The notes beneath the pieces were generated by a model. That model ran no database searches. It was not told where the DNA came from and worked only from the letters and a program-made list of their open reading frames with translations. From Pasteurellaceae bacterium LFhippo2 (GTDB lineage: Bacteria; Pseudomonadota; Gammaproteobacteria; Enterobacterales; Pasteurellaceae): 48,699 bases of DNA. Positions 1-7,878 of the stretch are shown piece by piece (position 1 is the first letter of the stretch; every line of letters starts with the position of its first letter). Made by a program: the position numbers and the translations under genes. The stretch is from contig LEKJ01000051.1 of assembly GCA_029852775.1 (NCBI GenBank), positions 1 through 48,699 of the forward strand. Reading direction: 5' to 3'.

Positions 1-42
1 CTTTTGGGGTGCAGATCATTCATACGCACCTTTAGAAGAATA

Positions 43-624
43 TTAACCGTTTTGTTTCTCAACTTGACCAAATTCAAGTTCAACTGGTGTTGCACGGCCG
101 AAGATAGATACAGACACTTTTAAGCGGCCTTTTTCGTAATCTACTTCTTCTACTGTACCCACGAAGTCTGCGAATGGACCTTCAGTAACGCGAACTTCTT
201 CACCTGGTTGGTATTCCGTTCTGTGACGTGGTTTTTCAGCTGTCTCTTGAACACGGTTTAGAATGCGATCTGCTTCTTTTTGCGTGATTGGCGCTGGTTT
301 ATCTGCTGTACCACCAATAAAGCCCATTACACGCGGAACGCTTTTCACTAAGTGCCAAGACTCATCGTTCATTTCCATTTGAACTAATACGTAGCCTGGG
401 AAGAATTTACGTTCAGTTTTACGACGGCGACCACCTACGTTTTCAACAATTTCTTCAGTTGGTACAAGTACCTCACCAAATAAATCCTGCATATTATGCA
501 ATTTGATGTATTCACGTAACGTCATTGCAACACGCGCTTCAAAACCAGAAAACGCTTGTAATACATACCAACGCATTTTACTTGTATCTTTTTCTGCTGT
601 TTCTACTACTTCAATTTCGCTCAT
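43..624 (-). CDS. nusG: Transcription termination/antitermination factor NusG
   Basis: NusG binds RNA polymerase, suppresses pausing, and links the polymerase to Rho or to ribosomal protein S10. The 193-residue product has the usual two-part form: an NGN domain at roughly residues 17-120 (starting [12 protein letters not shown], with the FPGYVLVQM strand) and a C-terminal KOW domain at about 144-171 ([17 protein letters not shown]). Length is close to E. coli NusG (181) with a slightly longer N-terminus. It lies one base downstream of secE on the same strand, the classic secE-nusG operon, which normally continues into rplK beyond the left edge. The ATG at 624 begins the only sensible reading. 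Identification is secure. Confidence 0.98.
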   Translation of the reverse strand: MSEIEVVETAEKDTSKMRWYVLQAFSGFEARVAMTLREYIKLHNMQDLFGEVLVPTEEIVENVGGRRRKTERKFFPGYVLVQMEMNDESWHLVKSVPRVMGFIGGTADKPAPITQKEADRILNRVQETAEKPRHRTEYQPGEEVRVTEGPFADFVGTVEEVDYEKGRLKVSVSIFGRATPVELEFGQVEKQNG

Positions 625-625
625 C

Positions 626-1039
626 TTAGAATCTCAAATTAGTTAGGAAGTTGATAATTGCTACGATAATTGAGTCAATACCCCATAGCGCTAATGCTAC
701 TAATACACACATCGCAACAACGATTAATGTTGTTTGAGTTGCTTCTTGGCGATTTGGCCAAATAATTTTACGAAGTTCTTGACGAGAATCTTTCATAAAA
801 CCAATCGCTTTTTGACCTTGATTAGTAAATGCCGCAGCAGCTACTGCACCAACAATTAATACGATTAATAATAAAATACGAACGATTAATGCAAAGTGTG
901 TTGCAAAATACGCATTACCTACTGCAGCAACCGCTAATAAAACAAGAGAAACAGCCCATAATGCACCATTTACACCTTTGCTTTTTTCGCCCTTTAGTTC
1001 AACGTGCTCAGGGCCTTTTGTTTGAATTTCTTTAGCCAT
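626..1039 (-). CDS. secE: Preprotein translocase subunit SecE
   Basis: SecE is the clamp subunit of the SecYEG channel in the inner membrane. The 137-residue protein has three hydrophobic segments (about 26-44, 50-71 and 104-127), the three-helix form typical of Enterobacterales and Pasteurellaceae. The conserved amphipathic stretch before the last helix is present ([15 protein letters not shown], about residues 86-100). It is cotranscribed with nusG after a one-base gap. An extended -10 promoter sits about 50 bases upstream at 1090-1098 on the same strand. Confidence 0.97.
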   Translation of the reverse strand: MAKEIQTKGPEHVELKGEKSKGVNGALWAVSLVLLAVAAVGNAYFATHFALIVRILLLIVLIVGAVAAAAFTNQGQKAIGFMKDSRQELRKIIWPNRQEATQTTLIVVAMCVLVALALWGIDSIIVAIINFLTNLRF

Positions 1040-1089
1040 AGTAACCTAAAATATAGAAAAATGTGAACGTTCAATTTTTAAAGGGGGTA

Positions 1090-1098
1090 ATTCTAGCA
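1090..1098 (-). promoter_or_regulatory. Probable secE-nusG promoter (extended -10)
   Basis: On the minus strand the sequence reads TGCTAGAAT, an extended -10 element (TG-n-TAGAAT), with a weak -35 (TGGCAA) 16 bases further upstream. The distance to the secE ATG at 1039 is suitable for a short leader. This is read from motif similarity only. Confidence 0.5.
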
Positions 1099-1151
1099 TT
1101 TTCTGCTTAGCTTGCCACGATCTTTTACGATTTTTATGAAAAATTCATCAG

Positions 1152-1180
1152 TTGAGAATGATCTTGCCTATTCTGATAAT
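1152..1180 (+). promoter_or_regulatory. Predicted sigma-70 promoter for an intergenic transcript
   Basis: TTGAGA at 1152-1157 and GATAAT at 1175-1180 are separated by exactly 17 bases. The predicted start is near 1187. No ORF with a ribosome binding site follows before the hairpin and T-run at 1280-1308, so the promoter appears to serve a short untranslated RNA. Confidence 0.4.
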
Positions 1181-1186
1181 TATTTT

Positions 1187-1308
1187 CAGCTCTTAAGAAT
1201 TTATTAAGAATCCTTTGTTCTAATAAGCATTATGAAAGAAACAGTCGCCTTTCATTTTGAAAATTTTATTCATCTCCTTTTTGCCACTTAATTTGAAGTG
1301 GCTTTTTT
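1187..1308 (+). ncRNA. Candidate small RNA of about 120 nt
   Basis: The 411-base gap between secE and truD holds a promoter-like pair (1152-1180) followed about 100 bases later by a hairpin with arms GCCACTT/AAGTGGC (about 1285-1304) and a run of T. That is the layout of a free-standing sRNA gene. An internal inverted repeat (CTTAA...TTAAG near 1193-1209) adds structure. I do not recognise an RNA family here. No transcription evidence is available; the alternative is a chance promoter before an isolated terminator. Confidence 0.35.
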
Positions 1309-1320
1309 ATTTCTACAAAT

Positions 1321-1353
1321 ACAAGCGGTCTGTTTTGCTCCATTTTTTGCAAA
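1321..1353 (+). repeat. DNA uptake signal sequence (canonical core)
   Basis: ACAAGCGGTC is followed by a T-rich stretch and TTTTTTGCAAAT, matching the core plus flexible A/T tail of the Apl-type Pasteurellaceae uptake sequence. Other core copies are at about 1907 (inside truD), 9966 (inside dprA), 32979 and 40139. Confidence 0.75.
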
Positions 1354-1381
1354 TGGGCAATACGCTCGCTGAATTTTGCGC

Positions 1382-1438
1382 TATAATTGCCAACCATTTA
1401 GGCAATCCCCAAAAGCACCTAACCTTAGGTGCTTTTTT
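1382..1438 (+). promoter_or_regulatory. truD leader: TATAAT box and terminator-like hairpin
   Basis: A TATAAT at 1382-1387 precedes two hairpins: TTGCC/GGCAA (about 1387-1405) and a stronger one with arms AAGCACCTAA / TTAGGTGCTT and a T-run ending near 1438. The T-run ends only about 12 bases before the truD ATG at 1451. Seen: a complete intrinsic-terminator shape in the leader. Inferred: attenuation of truD-surE-yqaA, or the end of an upstream short transcript. Confidence 0.4.
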
Positions 1439-1450
1439 AATGAGAAATCT

Positions 1451-2467
1451 ATGAACAAATTAAATTATCTGTTTGGTCAGCCACAACAAGTAGGCAGATT
1501 AAAAGCCGAATTTAAAGACTTTATTGTGAAAGAAGAACTTGGCTATGAAATCAGTGGCGATGGCGAGTTTGTGGCAGTCAAAGTACGTAAAACTAATGCG
1601 AATACTCTCTTTGTTGGAGAGAAATTAGCTCAATTTGCGGGTATTTCAGAAAGAAATATGAGCTATGCAGGCTTGAAAGACCGCCACGCAATTACAGAAC
1701 AGTGGTTTTGCTTACATTTAGCAGGCAAAGAAACGCCTGACTTCTCACAATTCTCTTTAGAAGGTGTGGAAATTTTAGACGTTACGCGCCATAATCGCAA
1801 AATTCGTGTTGGTAGCCTTGCTGGTAATCATTTTGAGATTCTTCTACGTGATGTGCAAGAAAGCGCAGATATCATCGAACGTTTAAATCAACTACAAGCG
1901 GTCGGTTTTCCCAATTATTTTACCGAACAACGTTTTGGACGCGATGGGCACAATCTTACCCAAGCACAACGCTGGGCAAACGGTGAAATAAAAGTAAAAG
2001 ATCGCAAAAAGCGTAGTTTCTATCTTTCTGCGGCACGTAGTGAGATTTTTAATTTAATTGTTTCAGATCGCATTGAACGTCAACTCACTCAACAAGTCTT
2101 GGAAAATGATGTAATGCAACTCTCTGGCTCAAATAGTTGGTTTGTAGCAAAAGCTGAAGAATTAGATGAGCTTAACAACCGCTTAGAATCGCGTGATATT
2201 TTGCTAACAGCAGCTCTTGTGGGCGAAAACTCACTTGAACAAACTGTATCAAGCTATGAACAACATATCGTTGAAAATCAAACGCTTTTATTAAATTTAA
2301 TGAAACAAGAACGAATGAACTCGGCTCGCCGCCCAATGTTTTGTAAACCGCAAAACTTTAGCTGGAATTTTGAGTCTGAAGGCTTGCGTTTACATTTCTA
2401 TTTAGACTCGGGAAGCTATGCGACAGCATTAGTACGTGAATTAATCCAATTAAGTGAAGAAGAATAA
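1451..2467 (+). CDS. truD: tRNA pseudouridine(13) synthase TruD
   Basis: TruD converts uridine 13 of tRNA-Glu to pseudouridine. The 338-residue product contains the family signature YAGLKDRHA around residues 72-80, with the catalytic Asp at residue 77, and a later [12 protein letters not shown] motif. The ATG at 1451 is chosen although the frame is open from 1376, because the homologous N-terminus begins [10 protein letters not shown]. Its stop overlaps the surE start by one base, so the two are translationally coupled. Sequence at 1907 inside the gene carries an uptake-signal core. TruD-SurE-YqaA is a conserved gene order in Pasteurellaceae. Confidence 0.96.
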   Translation: MNKLNYLFGQPQQVGRLKAEFKDFIVKEELGYEISGDGEFVAVKVRKTNANTLFVGEKLAQFAGISERNMSYAGLKDRHAITEQWFCLHLAGKETPDFSQFSLEGVEILDVTRHNRKIRVGSLAGNHFEILLRDVQESADIIERLNQLQAVGFPNYFTEQRFGRDGHNLTQAQRWANGEIKVKDRKKRSFYLSAARSEIFNLIVSDRIERQLTQQVLENDVMQLSGSNSWFVAKAEELDELNNRLESRDILLTAALVGENSLEQTVSSYEQHIVENQTLLLNLMKQERMNSARRPMFCKPQNFSWNFESEGLRLHFYLDSGSYATALVRELIQLSEEE

Positions 2468-3231
2468 TGAATATTTTAGTCAGTAATGATGATGGCTTTC
2501 ACGCCGCAGGCATTCAATTTTTAGCAAAGGCCCTGCGTGAAGCTGGTCATCACGTAACTATTGTTGCGCCTGATCGCAATCGTAGCGCTGCTTCTAGCTG
2601 TTTGACTTTAGTCGATCCACTGCGTGTGCATAAATTTGAAAATGGCGACTATACGATTATCGCAGGCACCCCAGCTGACTGTGTGCATTTAGCGTTAAAC
2701 GGCTTATTGGAAACCAAATTCGACCTAGTGGTTTCGGGGATTAATCACGGGGCAAACTTAGGCGATGACGTAGTCTATTCAGGCACTGTGGCAGCGGCAT
2801 TAGAAGGCCGTCATTTACCACTTCCGTCTATTGCGGTATCGTTAATCGGCCCACACGGTTCGAACTACTTAACGGGCGATTGCCATTTTGATACTGCTGC
2901 TAAAGTGGTTTTGGAGTTATTACCCAAAATGGCTCAAATTGCAATTCCAGCAAACCAAGTTTTAAACGTCAATGTTCCTAATCTGCCTTATGCGGAATTA
3001 AAAGGAATGAAGATCACCCGTTTGGGTACTCGTTCACCTGCGGCAGAAATCGTTAAACAGCAAGATCCACGTGGTTTAAATATTTACTGGATTGGCGCAA
3101 ATGGTAAAGCTGTTGATGAAAGTGAAGGCACCGATTTTTATGCGGTAAATAATGGTTTTGTGTCAATTACGCCGATTCAGCCAGATATGACCGCTCATCA
3201 CTCAATTTCAATTCTACAAGAGAGTCTTTAA
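2467..3231 (+). CDS. surE: 5'/3'-nucleotidase SurE
   Basis: SurE is a metal-dependent phosphatase acting on nucleoside 5'- and 3'-monophosphates and exopolyphosphate, linked to survival of stationary-phase stress. The 254-residue protein opens with the metal-binding motif [10 protein letters not shown] (Asp8, Asp9) and contains [18 protein letters not shown], the second metal/substrate loop. Length is normal for the family. The ATG overlaps the truD stop codon, and yqaA starts immediately after the surE stop, so these form one transcription unit. Confidence 0.97.
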   Translation: MNILVSNDDGFHAAGIQFLAKALREAGHHVTIVAPDRNRSAASSCLTLVDPLRVHKFENGDYTIIAGTPADCVHLALNGLLETKFDLVVSGINHGANLGDDVVYSGTVAAALEGRHLPLPSIAVSLIGPHGSNYLTGDCHFDTAAKVVLELLPKMAQIAIPANQVLNVNVPNLPYAELKGMKITRLGTRSPAAEIVKQQDPRGLNIYWIGANGKAVDESEGTDFYAVNNGFVSITPIQPDMTAHHSISILQESL

Positions 3232-3816
3232 ATGAAACTATTTGGCGCAATTTATGACAAAACAATGGAATGGTCGAAACACAAGTTTGCAGCATTCTGG
3301 CTTAGTTTTGTCAGTTTTATTGAAGCGATTTTCTTCCCGATTCCACCTGATGTGATGCTTATTCCAATGTCGATGAGTAAGCCACAAATGGCAGCTCGCT
3401 ATGCGATTTATACGACCATAGCTTCAGTTCTGGGGGGAATTATCGGTTATGGTATCGGTTATTTTGCTTTTGATTGGGTAAAAGAGATTATCGCAAGCTG
3501 GGGAATGCAAGCTAACTTTGATAAAGCAATGGGTTGGTTTGAAGAATGGGGAGTTTACATAGTTTTTCTCGCGGGGTTCTCGCCAATTCCTTATAAAGTG
3601 TTTACAATCTGCGCCGGCGTAATGCAAATGGCATTTTTCCCATTTGTGATTACTGCAGCAGTTTCTCGTTTCGCACGTTTTTATTTAGTCGCGAAACTAT
3701 CTGCTTGGGGCGGAGAAAAATACGCAGATAAAATCCGCCGATCCATTGAACTTATTGGTTGGGGCACTGTAGTTTTAGCTGTTGTTGCCTATATTATTTA
3801 CACCTTATTGAAATAG
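3232..3816 (+). CDS. yqaA: DedA-family inner membrane protein YqaA
   Basis: A 194-residue polytopic membrane protein of the YqaA branch of the DedA/SNARE-associated superfamily. It shows several hydrophobic helices and the characteristic re-entrant region (FFPIPPDVMLIPM near residues 34-47, and AGFSPIPYKVFTICAGV near residues 114-130, with a conserved Arg later in SRFARFYL). DedA proteins are thought to act in lipid or proton-motive-force homeostasis; the exact role of YqaA is not established. The start codon abuts the surE stop and precedes the nlpD-type lipoproteins. Confidence 0.85.
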   Translation: MKLFGAIYDKTMEWSKHKFAAFWLSFVSFIEAIFFPIPPDVMLIPMSMSKPQMAARYAIYTTIASVLGGIIGYGIGYFAFDWVKEIIASWGMQANFDKAMGWFEEWGVYIVFLAGFSPIPYKVFTICAGVMQMAFFPFVITAAVSRFARFYLVAKLSAWGGEKYADKIRRSIELIGWGTVVLAVVAYIIYTLLK

Positions 3817-3829
3817 AAGGATATTTACT

Positions 3830-4309
3830 ATGAAAAAATTTATGTTATTACCTTTAGTAGCTGCTATTGCATTAACTGCTTGTACAAATAATTCAACATC
3901 TGAAAGTGCGACTGTTTCAGATGCAAATACATCTTGGCAGTCAGAAGTACAACAAACTGAAATGCCAGCGTCAATGACTTCAACAACTTACTCTGCGCCA
4001 CAACAAACATATTCAGCGCCACAACAAACATATTCAGCGCCACAACAAGTTTACAGCCAACCAGCAGCTAGCTACGGTGCAACTGAAACTGTAGGTAACT
4101 GCCAAGTGATTCGCGGTGCGGATAACGCGCCTGTTTATAGCCAAATGCAAAAAGGCTGCTACACAGATAGCACTTACACTGTGGGTAAAAGCGATACGGT
4201 TTACTTAGTTTCATTCTTAACTGGTACAAGCGTAAGCAAAATTGCGTCATTAAATAATTTAAGCCAACCATACCAATTACGTGTTGGTCAAAGCTTACGT
4301 GTAAGATAA
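3830..4309 (+). CDS. LysM-only lipoprotein, NlpD paralogue lacking the peptidase domain
   Basis: A 159-residue lipoprotein. A signal peptide with lipobox LTAC places the lipidated Cys at residue 18. A Ser/Thr/Gln-rich linker contains three perfect tandem copies of the heptapeptide TYSAPQQ (residues 53-73; 3986-4048). A C-terminal LysM domain follows (about 115-159, ending PYQLRVGQSLRVR). The N-terminus and LysM region closely resemble the next gene (NlpD), which has the same SLNNLSQPYQLRVGQ-type motif, but no M23 domain follows. It looks like a duplicated, shortened nlpD. Inferred role: peptidoglycan-binding outer-membrane lipoprotein. It lies 13 bases after yqaA. Confidence 0.8.
   Translation: MKKFMLLPLVAAIALTACTNNSTSESATVSDANTSWQSEVQQTEMPASMTSTTYSAPQQTYSAPQQTYSAPQQVYSQPAASYGATETVGNCQVIRGADNAPVYSQMQKGCYTDSTYTVGKSDTVYLVSFLTGTSVSKIASLNNLSQPYQLRVGQSLRVR
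3986..4048 (+). repeat. In-frame 21-bp tandem repeat (3 copies)
   Basis: Three consecutive 21-base units encode TYSAPQQ inside the LysM-only lipoprotein. The second and third units are identical at DNA level, and the first differs at synonymous positions. Unit length is a multiple of three, so copy-number change would alter linker length without breaking the frame. Confidence 0.85.
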
Positions 4310-4328
4310 TTTACACCTTTGCTTGATA

Positions 4329-4371
4329 AAAAAGAGAGAGTGGTAGCCAAAACTACTGCTGTCTCTTTTTG
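4329..4371 (+). terminator. Hairpin after the LysM lipoprotein
   Basis: Arms AAAAGAGA / TCTCTTTT with an inner partial stem (GGTAG...CTAC) and a T-run lie between the LysM-only gene and nlpD. This may end the truD-surE-yqaA transcript or reduce read-through into nlpD. Confidence 0.5.
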
Positions 4372-4406
4372 CGCAAAAAATTTAGCGAAAAATTTTAGGA
4401 TCTCCA

Positions 4407-5639
4407 ATGAAAAAATCATTTTTACTTCTTCCATTAACTGCATTAGTTCTGACAGCTTGTGGTTCATCAACTCCTGCACCTGTTGTAAATGCTGATGGCT
4501 CAGAATTAAGCCCTGGTGTAATGCAACCCGTTGCAGGCACAGGTGCAATGGAAAATAGCTATGGCTGGCAAACAGACGTTGTACAAAACACAGATATGCC
4601 AAGTACAATGACTACACCTGCGCCAACTTACTCGGCTCCTCAACAAGTTACAACGCCTCAGCCTGTGGCAACAGAATTTCCACCAGCGCCAGAGCCACAG
4701 ACAAAAACGGTAACTAAAACAGTGACAAAAACGGTTACTGTTGACGCCCCAAAGAAAACCGTATCGCAAAATTTTGAAATTCCACGTGATGCAAACAATG
4801 CCCCGATCTATAACCAGATCGATAAAGGTTTCTACAATGGCGATTCTTACACTGTACGCAAAGGCGATACAATGTTCTTAATCGCGTATATTGCGGGCAA
4901 AGATGTAAAAGAGATCGCAGCATTGAACAATATGAGTGAACCATATCAATTACGTGTTGGCCAAACTCTGAAAATCAATACACCACAAAAAACAACAAAA
5001 CAGGTTCAAGTTCAAGAAACTGTTCAAGTTCCTGTTGAACCACAAGTTGTATTTGTTGACGCAGGCAATGGCACAGCATATGGCTCAGATGGTACAGTAA
5101 CAGGACCAGTTAAAGCAGGTTCAATCTCAACACCTGTAGCGACTAAGCCAACGGTAACTGCAACCACTGCGACGGCAACGGCAGCAGCGACATCAGGCGT
5201 TGTTGCGACAACAAGCACAACTCCTGTTGTGAAATCAACAACGAGTTCACAGCCTGCAGTTGCGTCATCAATTAAATGGCAATGGCCAACCGAAGGTCGC
5301 GTAATTTCTGGCTTCTCATCAGCAGAAGGCGGTAACAAAGGTTTAGATATTTCTGGTACTAAAGGCCAAGCAGTTAAATCAGCAGCGGCTGGCCGTGTTG
5401 TATATGCAGGTAATGCGCTACAAGGCTATGGCAACTTAATCATCATCAAACATAACGATGATTTCTTAAGTGCTTACGCTCATAACGATAGCATTAAAGT
5501 TAGCGAGCAAGACAATGTAAAAGCAGGTCAAACTATTGCAACTTTAGGTAGCACAGGCACCAACAGTAACAAACTTCACTTTGAAATTCGTTACCAAGGT
5601 AAATCTGTTGACCCAGCTCGTTATTTGCCAAGAAAATAA
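4407..5639 (+). CDS. nlpD: Murein hydrolase activator NlpD (LppB-type lipoprotein)
   Basis: NlpD is an outer-membrane lipoprotein that activates the amidase AmiC for daughter-cell separation. The 410-residue product has a lipobox LTAC (Cys18), a Thr/Pro/Gln-rich linker, a LysM domain at about 148-192 (SYTVRKGDTMFLIA...YQLRVGQTLKI), a Thr/Ala/Val low-complexity spacer, and a C-terminal M23/LytM domain from about 290. In the LytM domain the first zinc ligand position reads GNKGLDISG with no His, while AYAHND and LHFEIR remain. This degenerate set is typical of NlpD activators rather than active peptidases. H. influenzae LppB is the family equivalent. Confidence 0.95.
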   Translation: MKKSFLLLPLTALVLTACGSSTPAPVVNADGSELSPGVMQPVAGTGAMENSYGWQTDVVQNTDMPSTMTTPAPTYSAPQQVTTPQPVATEFPPAPEPQTKTVTKTVTKTVTVDAPKKTVSQNFEIPRDANNAPIYNQIDKGFYNGDSYTVRKGDTMFLIAYIAGKDVKEIAALNNMSEPYQLRVGQTLKINTPQKTTKQVQVQETVQVPVEPQVVFVDAGNGTAYGSDGTVTGPVKAGSISTPVATKPTVTATTATATAAATSGVVATTSTTPVVKSTTSSQPAVASSIKWQWPTEGRVISGFSSAEGGNKGLDISGTKGQAVKSAAAGRVVYAGNALQGYGNLIIIKHNDDFLSAYAHNDSIKVSEQDNVKAGQTIATLGSTGTNSNKLHFEIRYQGKSVDPARYLPRK

Positions 5640-5654
5640 TTCATAATCACAACA

Positions 5655-5678
5655 TTATCGCGCTTTAGGGCGCGATAA
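5655..5678. terminator. GC-rich hairpin after nlpD
   Basis: Arms TTATCGCGC / GCGCGATAA around a six-base loop, 16 bases after the nlpD stop. There is no strong T-run, so it may be a processing or pausing structure rather than a strict terminator. Confidence 0.4.
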
Positions 5679-5694
5679 CATAAAGAGAGCAATT

Positions 5695-6054
5695 ATGAAA
5701 AAATTATTTAGTGTCGCAATACTCGCTTTAGCAACAGTAGCTTGCTCAAACGAACAAACAGCTAATAGTGATGAAAATGACTACGGCTGTTTAACTTCCG
5801 CAGGATTTACCTACTCTTTCCTAAAACGTGCTTGTGTGCAACCTTTTGAAAAGGCTGATATTAGAATTACCGATTCAACTAACAGTAATTATGCTGCATA
5901 CGTTATTTTATCGGACGATAAACAGCGTGCAGAATTATTTGCAGTGGATGTACCAAGAAATACGATTTTACAAGCAGTCAAAGGTGGATATATCTCTGAC
6001 GATGATAAGATTCGTTTAATGAAAACCAAGAAATCTTGGAAGATCAGCAAATAA
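5695..6054 (+). CDS. Small lipoprotein of unknown function
   Basis: A 119-residue protein with a lipoprotein signal peptide (MKKLFSVAILALATVACS; lipidated Cys at residue 17). The mature part holds two further Cys (in YGCLTSAG and KRACVQPFE) that could form a disulfide, and a basic C-terminus (KTKKSWKISK). I do not recognise a characterised family. It follows nlpD with its own ribosome binding site (AAGAGAG) and ends in a strong hairpin built from an inverted pair of uptake-signal cores, so it may form a separate unit or the tail of the nlpD unit. Confidence 0.75.
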   Translation: MKKLFSVAILALATVACSNEQTANSDENDYGCLTSAGFTYSFLKRACVQPFEKADIRITDSTNSNYAAYVILSDDKQRAELFAVDVPRNTILQAVKGGYISDDDKIRLMKTKKSWKISK

Positions 6055-6077
6055 TTTCGCAAAATTTATAAAAAATC

Positions 6078-6102
6078 AGACCGCTTGTAATGCAAGCGGT
6101 CT
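6078..6102. terminator. Terminator built from inverted uptake-signal cores
   Basis: Arms AGACCGCTTG / CAAGCGGTCT are two opposed copies of the uptake-signal core, followed by a T-rich stretch. Inverted uptake-signal pairs acting as terminators are well known in Pasteurellaceae. Confidence 0.75.
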
Positions 6103-6123
6103 CTTTTATTCAAAGGATTACCA

Positions 6124-6690
6124 ATGACTGAACGCTGTAGCTGGGTTGGCGAGAGCCAAATTTATATCGACTATCACGATAAAGAGTGGGGAAAGCCCGA
6201 ATACGATAGCCGTAAGCTATTTGAGCAAATTTGTCTTGAAGGCCAACAAGCAGGGCTTTCGTGGATTACTGTTCTCAAAAAGCGTGAAAACTATCGCGAA
6301 GCCTTTCATCTGTTTGACCCTGAAAAGATCGCCCAAATGACGGAAGCTGATCTTGATCGCCTTGTCGAAAATAAAGGGTTGATCCGCCATCGTAAAAAGC
6401 TCGAAGCGATCATCAAAAATGCGAAAGCCTATTTAGCAATGCAAGCAAACGGCGAAGATTTCAGCCAATTTATTTGGGCATTTGTCGATCACAAGCCACA
6501 AATCAACGATATGCCAAATTTCGATAATCTGCCAAGTAAAACCCCCACATCAATTGCAATGTCTAAAGCGCTGAAGAAAAAGGGCTTCGCTTTTGTCGGC
6601 GAAACTACTTGCTACGCCTTTATGCAGTCAATGGGATTGGTCGATGATCATATTAATCATTGCTCTTACAAAACACAGAAATCGCAATAA
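6124..6690 (+). CDS. tag: DNA-3-methyladenine glycosylase I
   Basis: Tag removes 3-methyladenine from alkylated DNA to start base-excision repair. The 188-residue length matches the family. The N-terminus MTERCSWVG and the C-terminal DDHINHC provide the Cys and His ligands of the structural zinc (Cys5, His18 and C-terminal His/Cys). The GLEGQQAGLSW-like segment (LEGQQAGLSWITVLKKRE) lines the base pocket. It has a clear AAGGA-type ribosome binding site. The following phosphopantetheinyl transferase starts 14 bases after the stop. Confidence 0.96.
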   Translation: MTERCSWVGESQIYIDYHDKEWGKPEYDSRKLFEQICLEGQQAGLSWITVLKKRENYREAFHLFDPEKIAQMTEADLDRLVENKGLIRHRKKLEAIIKNAKAYLAMQANGEDFSQFIWAFVDHKPQINDMPNFDNLPSKTPTSIAMSKALKKKGFAFVGETTCYAFMQSMGLVDDHINHCSYKTQKSQ

Positions 6691-6704
6691 ATGAGATTAA
6701 GTCG

Positions 6705-7430
6705 ATGACTCCGATTATTGATATCCTTTTCGCCCATAATGATGAACCACTTCCAGAGCAATTTCATCATTATGCCAAGCCAGAAAATAAAGCGGTTGAT
6801 GAATTATCTGCTCGCCAGTTGAGTAAGTGGAAAAATCGTCGAATGGCGCATTTTTTGCTGCATAAATTATTTGAAAAACATCAAATTGATACATCTCTGC
6901 TCGCTCATATAAAAAAGACTGACAGTGGTCGCCCTTATATCGAGCATTCGCACATTGATTTTAATATCACCGACTCTGGCGATTGGGTGGCGGTCATTCT
7001 AAGCCATTCTCCGATTAAACAAGTTGTTGGGATCGATATTGAGTCCCTACAAAAACCGCGTCGTTATCAACGATTATTGGAGCACTATACTGATTCGCAA
7101 GAGATGGCGGAACTTGCCGATCATCAAACTCTTTCTACATTGGAACAGCGCTTCTATCTAAGTTGGTGCTTACGTGAAGCGGTGTTGAAATCGCAAGGGG
7201 TGGGGATTATCAAACTTTCTGAAGTAAAACATCGTCCAAGCCAAAAAAGTATTGAAACCGCTTATGCACCTACTGGGAAATTGCATTTTTATCATCAACT
7301 CCCTTTTTATTTAGCCTACTTCTTTGAACAGCCTGAATCTGTGCTATTATCGCCAACGCTCGCTGAATGGAAAGATGATTCTTATCGTCAAATCAACAGG
7401 TTCAAACCAATAATTTATGATGTAAATTAA
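6705..7430 (+). CDS. 4'-phosphopantetheinyl transferase superfamily protein (AcpT/Sfp-like)
   Basis: Transfers the phosphopantetheine arm of CoA to a carrier-protein serine. The 241-residue product carries both family motifs: VVGIDIE (metal-binding Asp) and WCLREAVLKSQG (the W-x-x-[KR]-E-A-x-x-K helix). The size is that of the Sfp/AcpT group, not the 120-residue AcpS. I chose the ATG at 6705, giving MTPIIDILFAH; the open frame upstream overlaps tag and lacks homology. The natural target is unknown; no carrier protein or synthase is nearby. The spacing suggests cotranscription with tag and psiE. Confidence 0.82.
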   Translation: MTPIIDILFAHNDEPLPEQFHHYAKPENKAVDELSARQLSKWKNRRMAHFLLHKLFEKHQIDTSLLAHIKKTDSGRPYIEHSHIDFNITDSGDWVAVILSHSPIKQVVGIDIESLQKPRRYQRLLEHYTDSQEMAELADHQTLSTLEQRFYLSWCLREAVLKSQGVGIIKLSEVKHRPSQKSIETAYAPTGKLHFYHQLPFYLAYFFEQPESVLLSPTLAEWKDDSYRQINRFKPIIYDVN

Positions 7431-7438
7431 GGAGTTGT

Positions 7439-7858
7439 ATGCCAAAACTTAACTTAGAAGGCCACCATTCCACCCTTGGAAAATGGATTTCCGAAGTGTT
7501 TCAGTGGATATTAAATATCTCTCTACTTTGCGCAGGATTGATATTGTCCTATGCTCTTTTCTCCGAAGCCTATGATTTATCTATCCTACTCATCGGCCAC
7601 GAATCAAAATATCAAGTTATCGAAAAAATCGTGGTTTTCTTTCTCTATTTTGAATTTCTCGCATTGATTGTTATGTATTTCAAATATAACTATCACTTTC
7701 CATTGCGCTATTTTTTATATGTCGGTATTACCGCAATGGTACGCTTGATTATCGTCGATCATTCCAACCCCGTGCATACTTTGCTGTTTGCTTTAGCTAT
7801 TTTAGTGATGGTAATTGCACTATTTATCGCTCACACTGAACGTTTACGCCGTAGTTAA
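7439..7858 (+). CDS. psiE: Phosphate-starvation-inducible membrane protein PsiE
   Basis: A 139-residue inner-membrane protein with four hydrophobic segments (about 23-45, 60-85, 90-108 and 112-132), matching the PsiE family in length and pattern. Its biochemical role is unknown; in E. coli its expression rises on phosphate starvation. It starts eight bases after the phosphopantetheinyl transferase stop with an AAGGAG ribosome binding site overlapping that gap. No Pho box is evident in the short intergenic region, so phosphate control here is unproven. Confidence 0.85.
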   Translation: MPKLNLEGHHSTLGKWISEVFQWILNISLLCAGLILSYALFSEAYDLSILLIGHESKYQVIEKIVVFFLYFEFLALIVMYFKYNYHFPLRYFLYVGITAMVRLIIVDHSNPVHTLLFALAILVMVIALFIAHTERLRRS

Positions 7859-7878
7859 TCTGCGACTAAGGAAAAAAT

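Noticed and set aside
1257-1454. 65-residue ORF over the candidate small RNA
   Set aside because: It passes through two terminator hairpins and an uptake sequence and has no good ribosome binding site or coding character.
4407-5639. NlpD as an inactivated gene because the first zinc His of the M23 motif is missing
   Set aside because: Loss of that ligand is normal in NlpD, which activates an amidase instead of cutting peptidoglycan.
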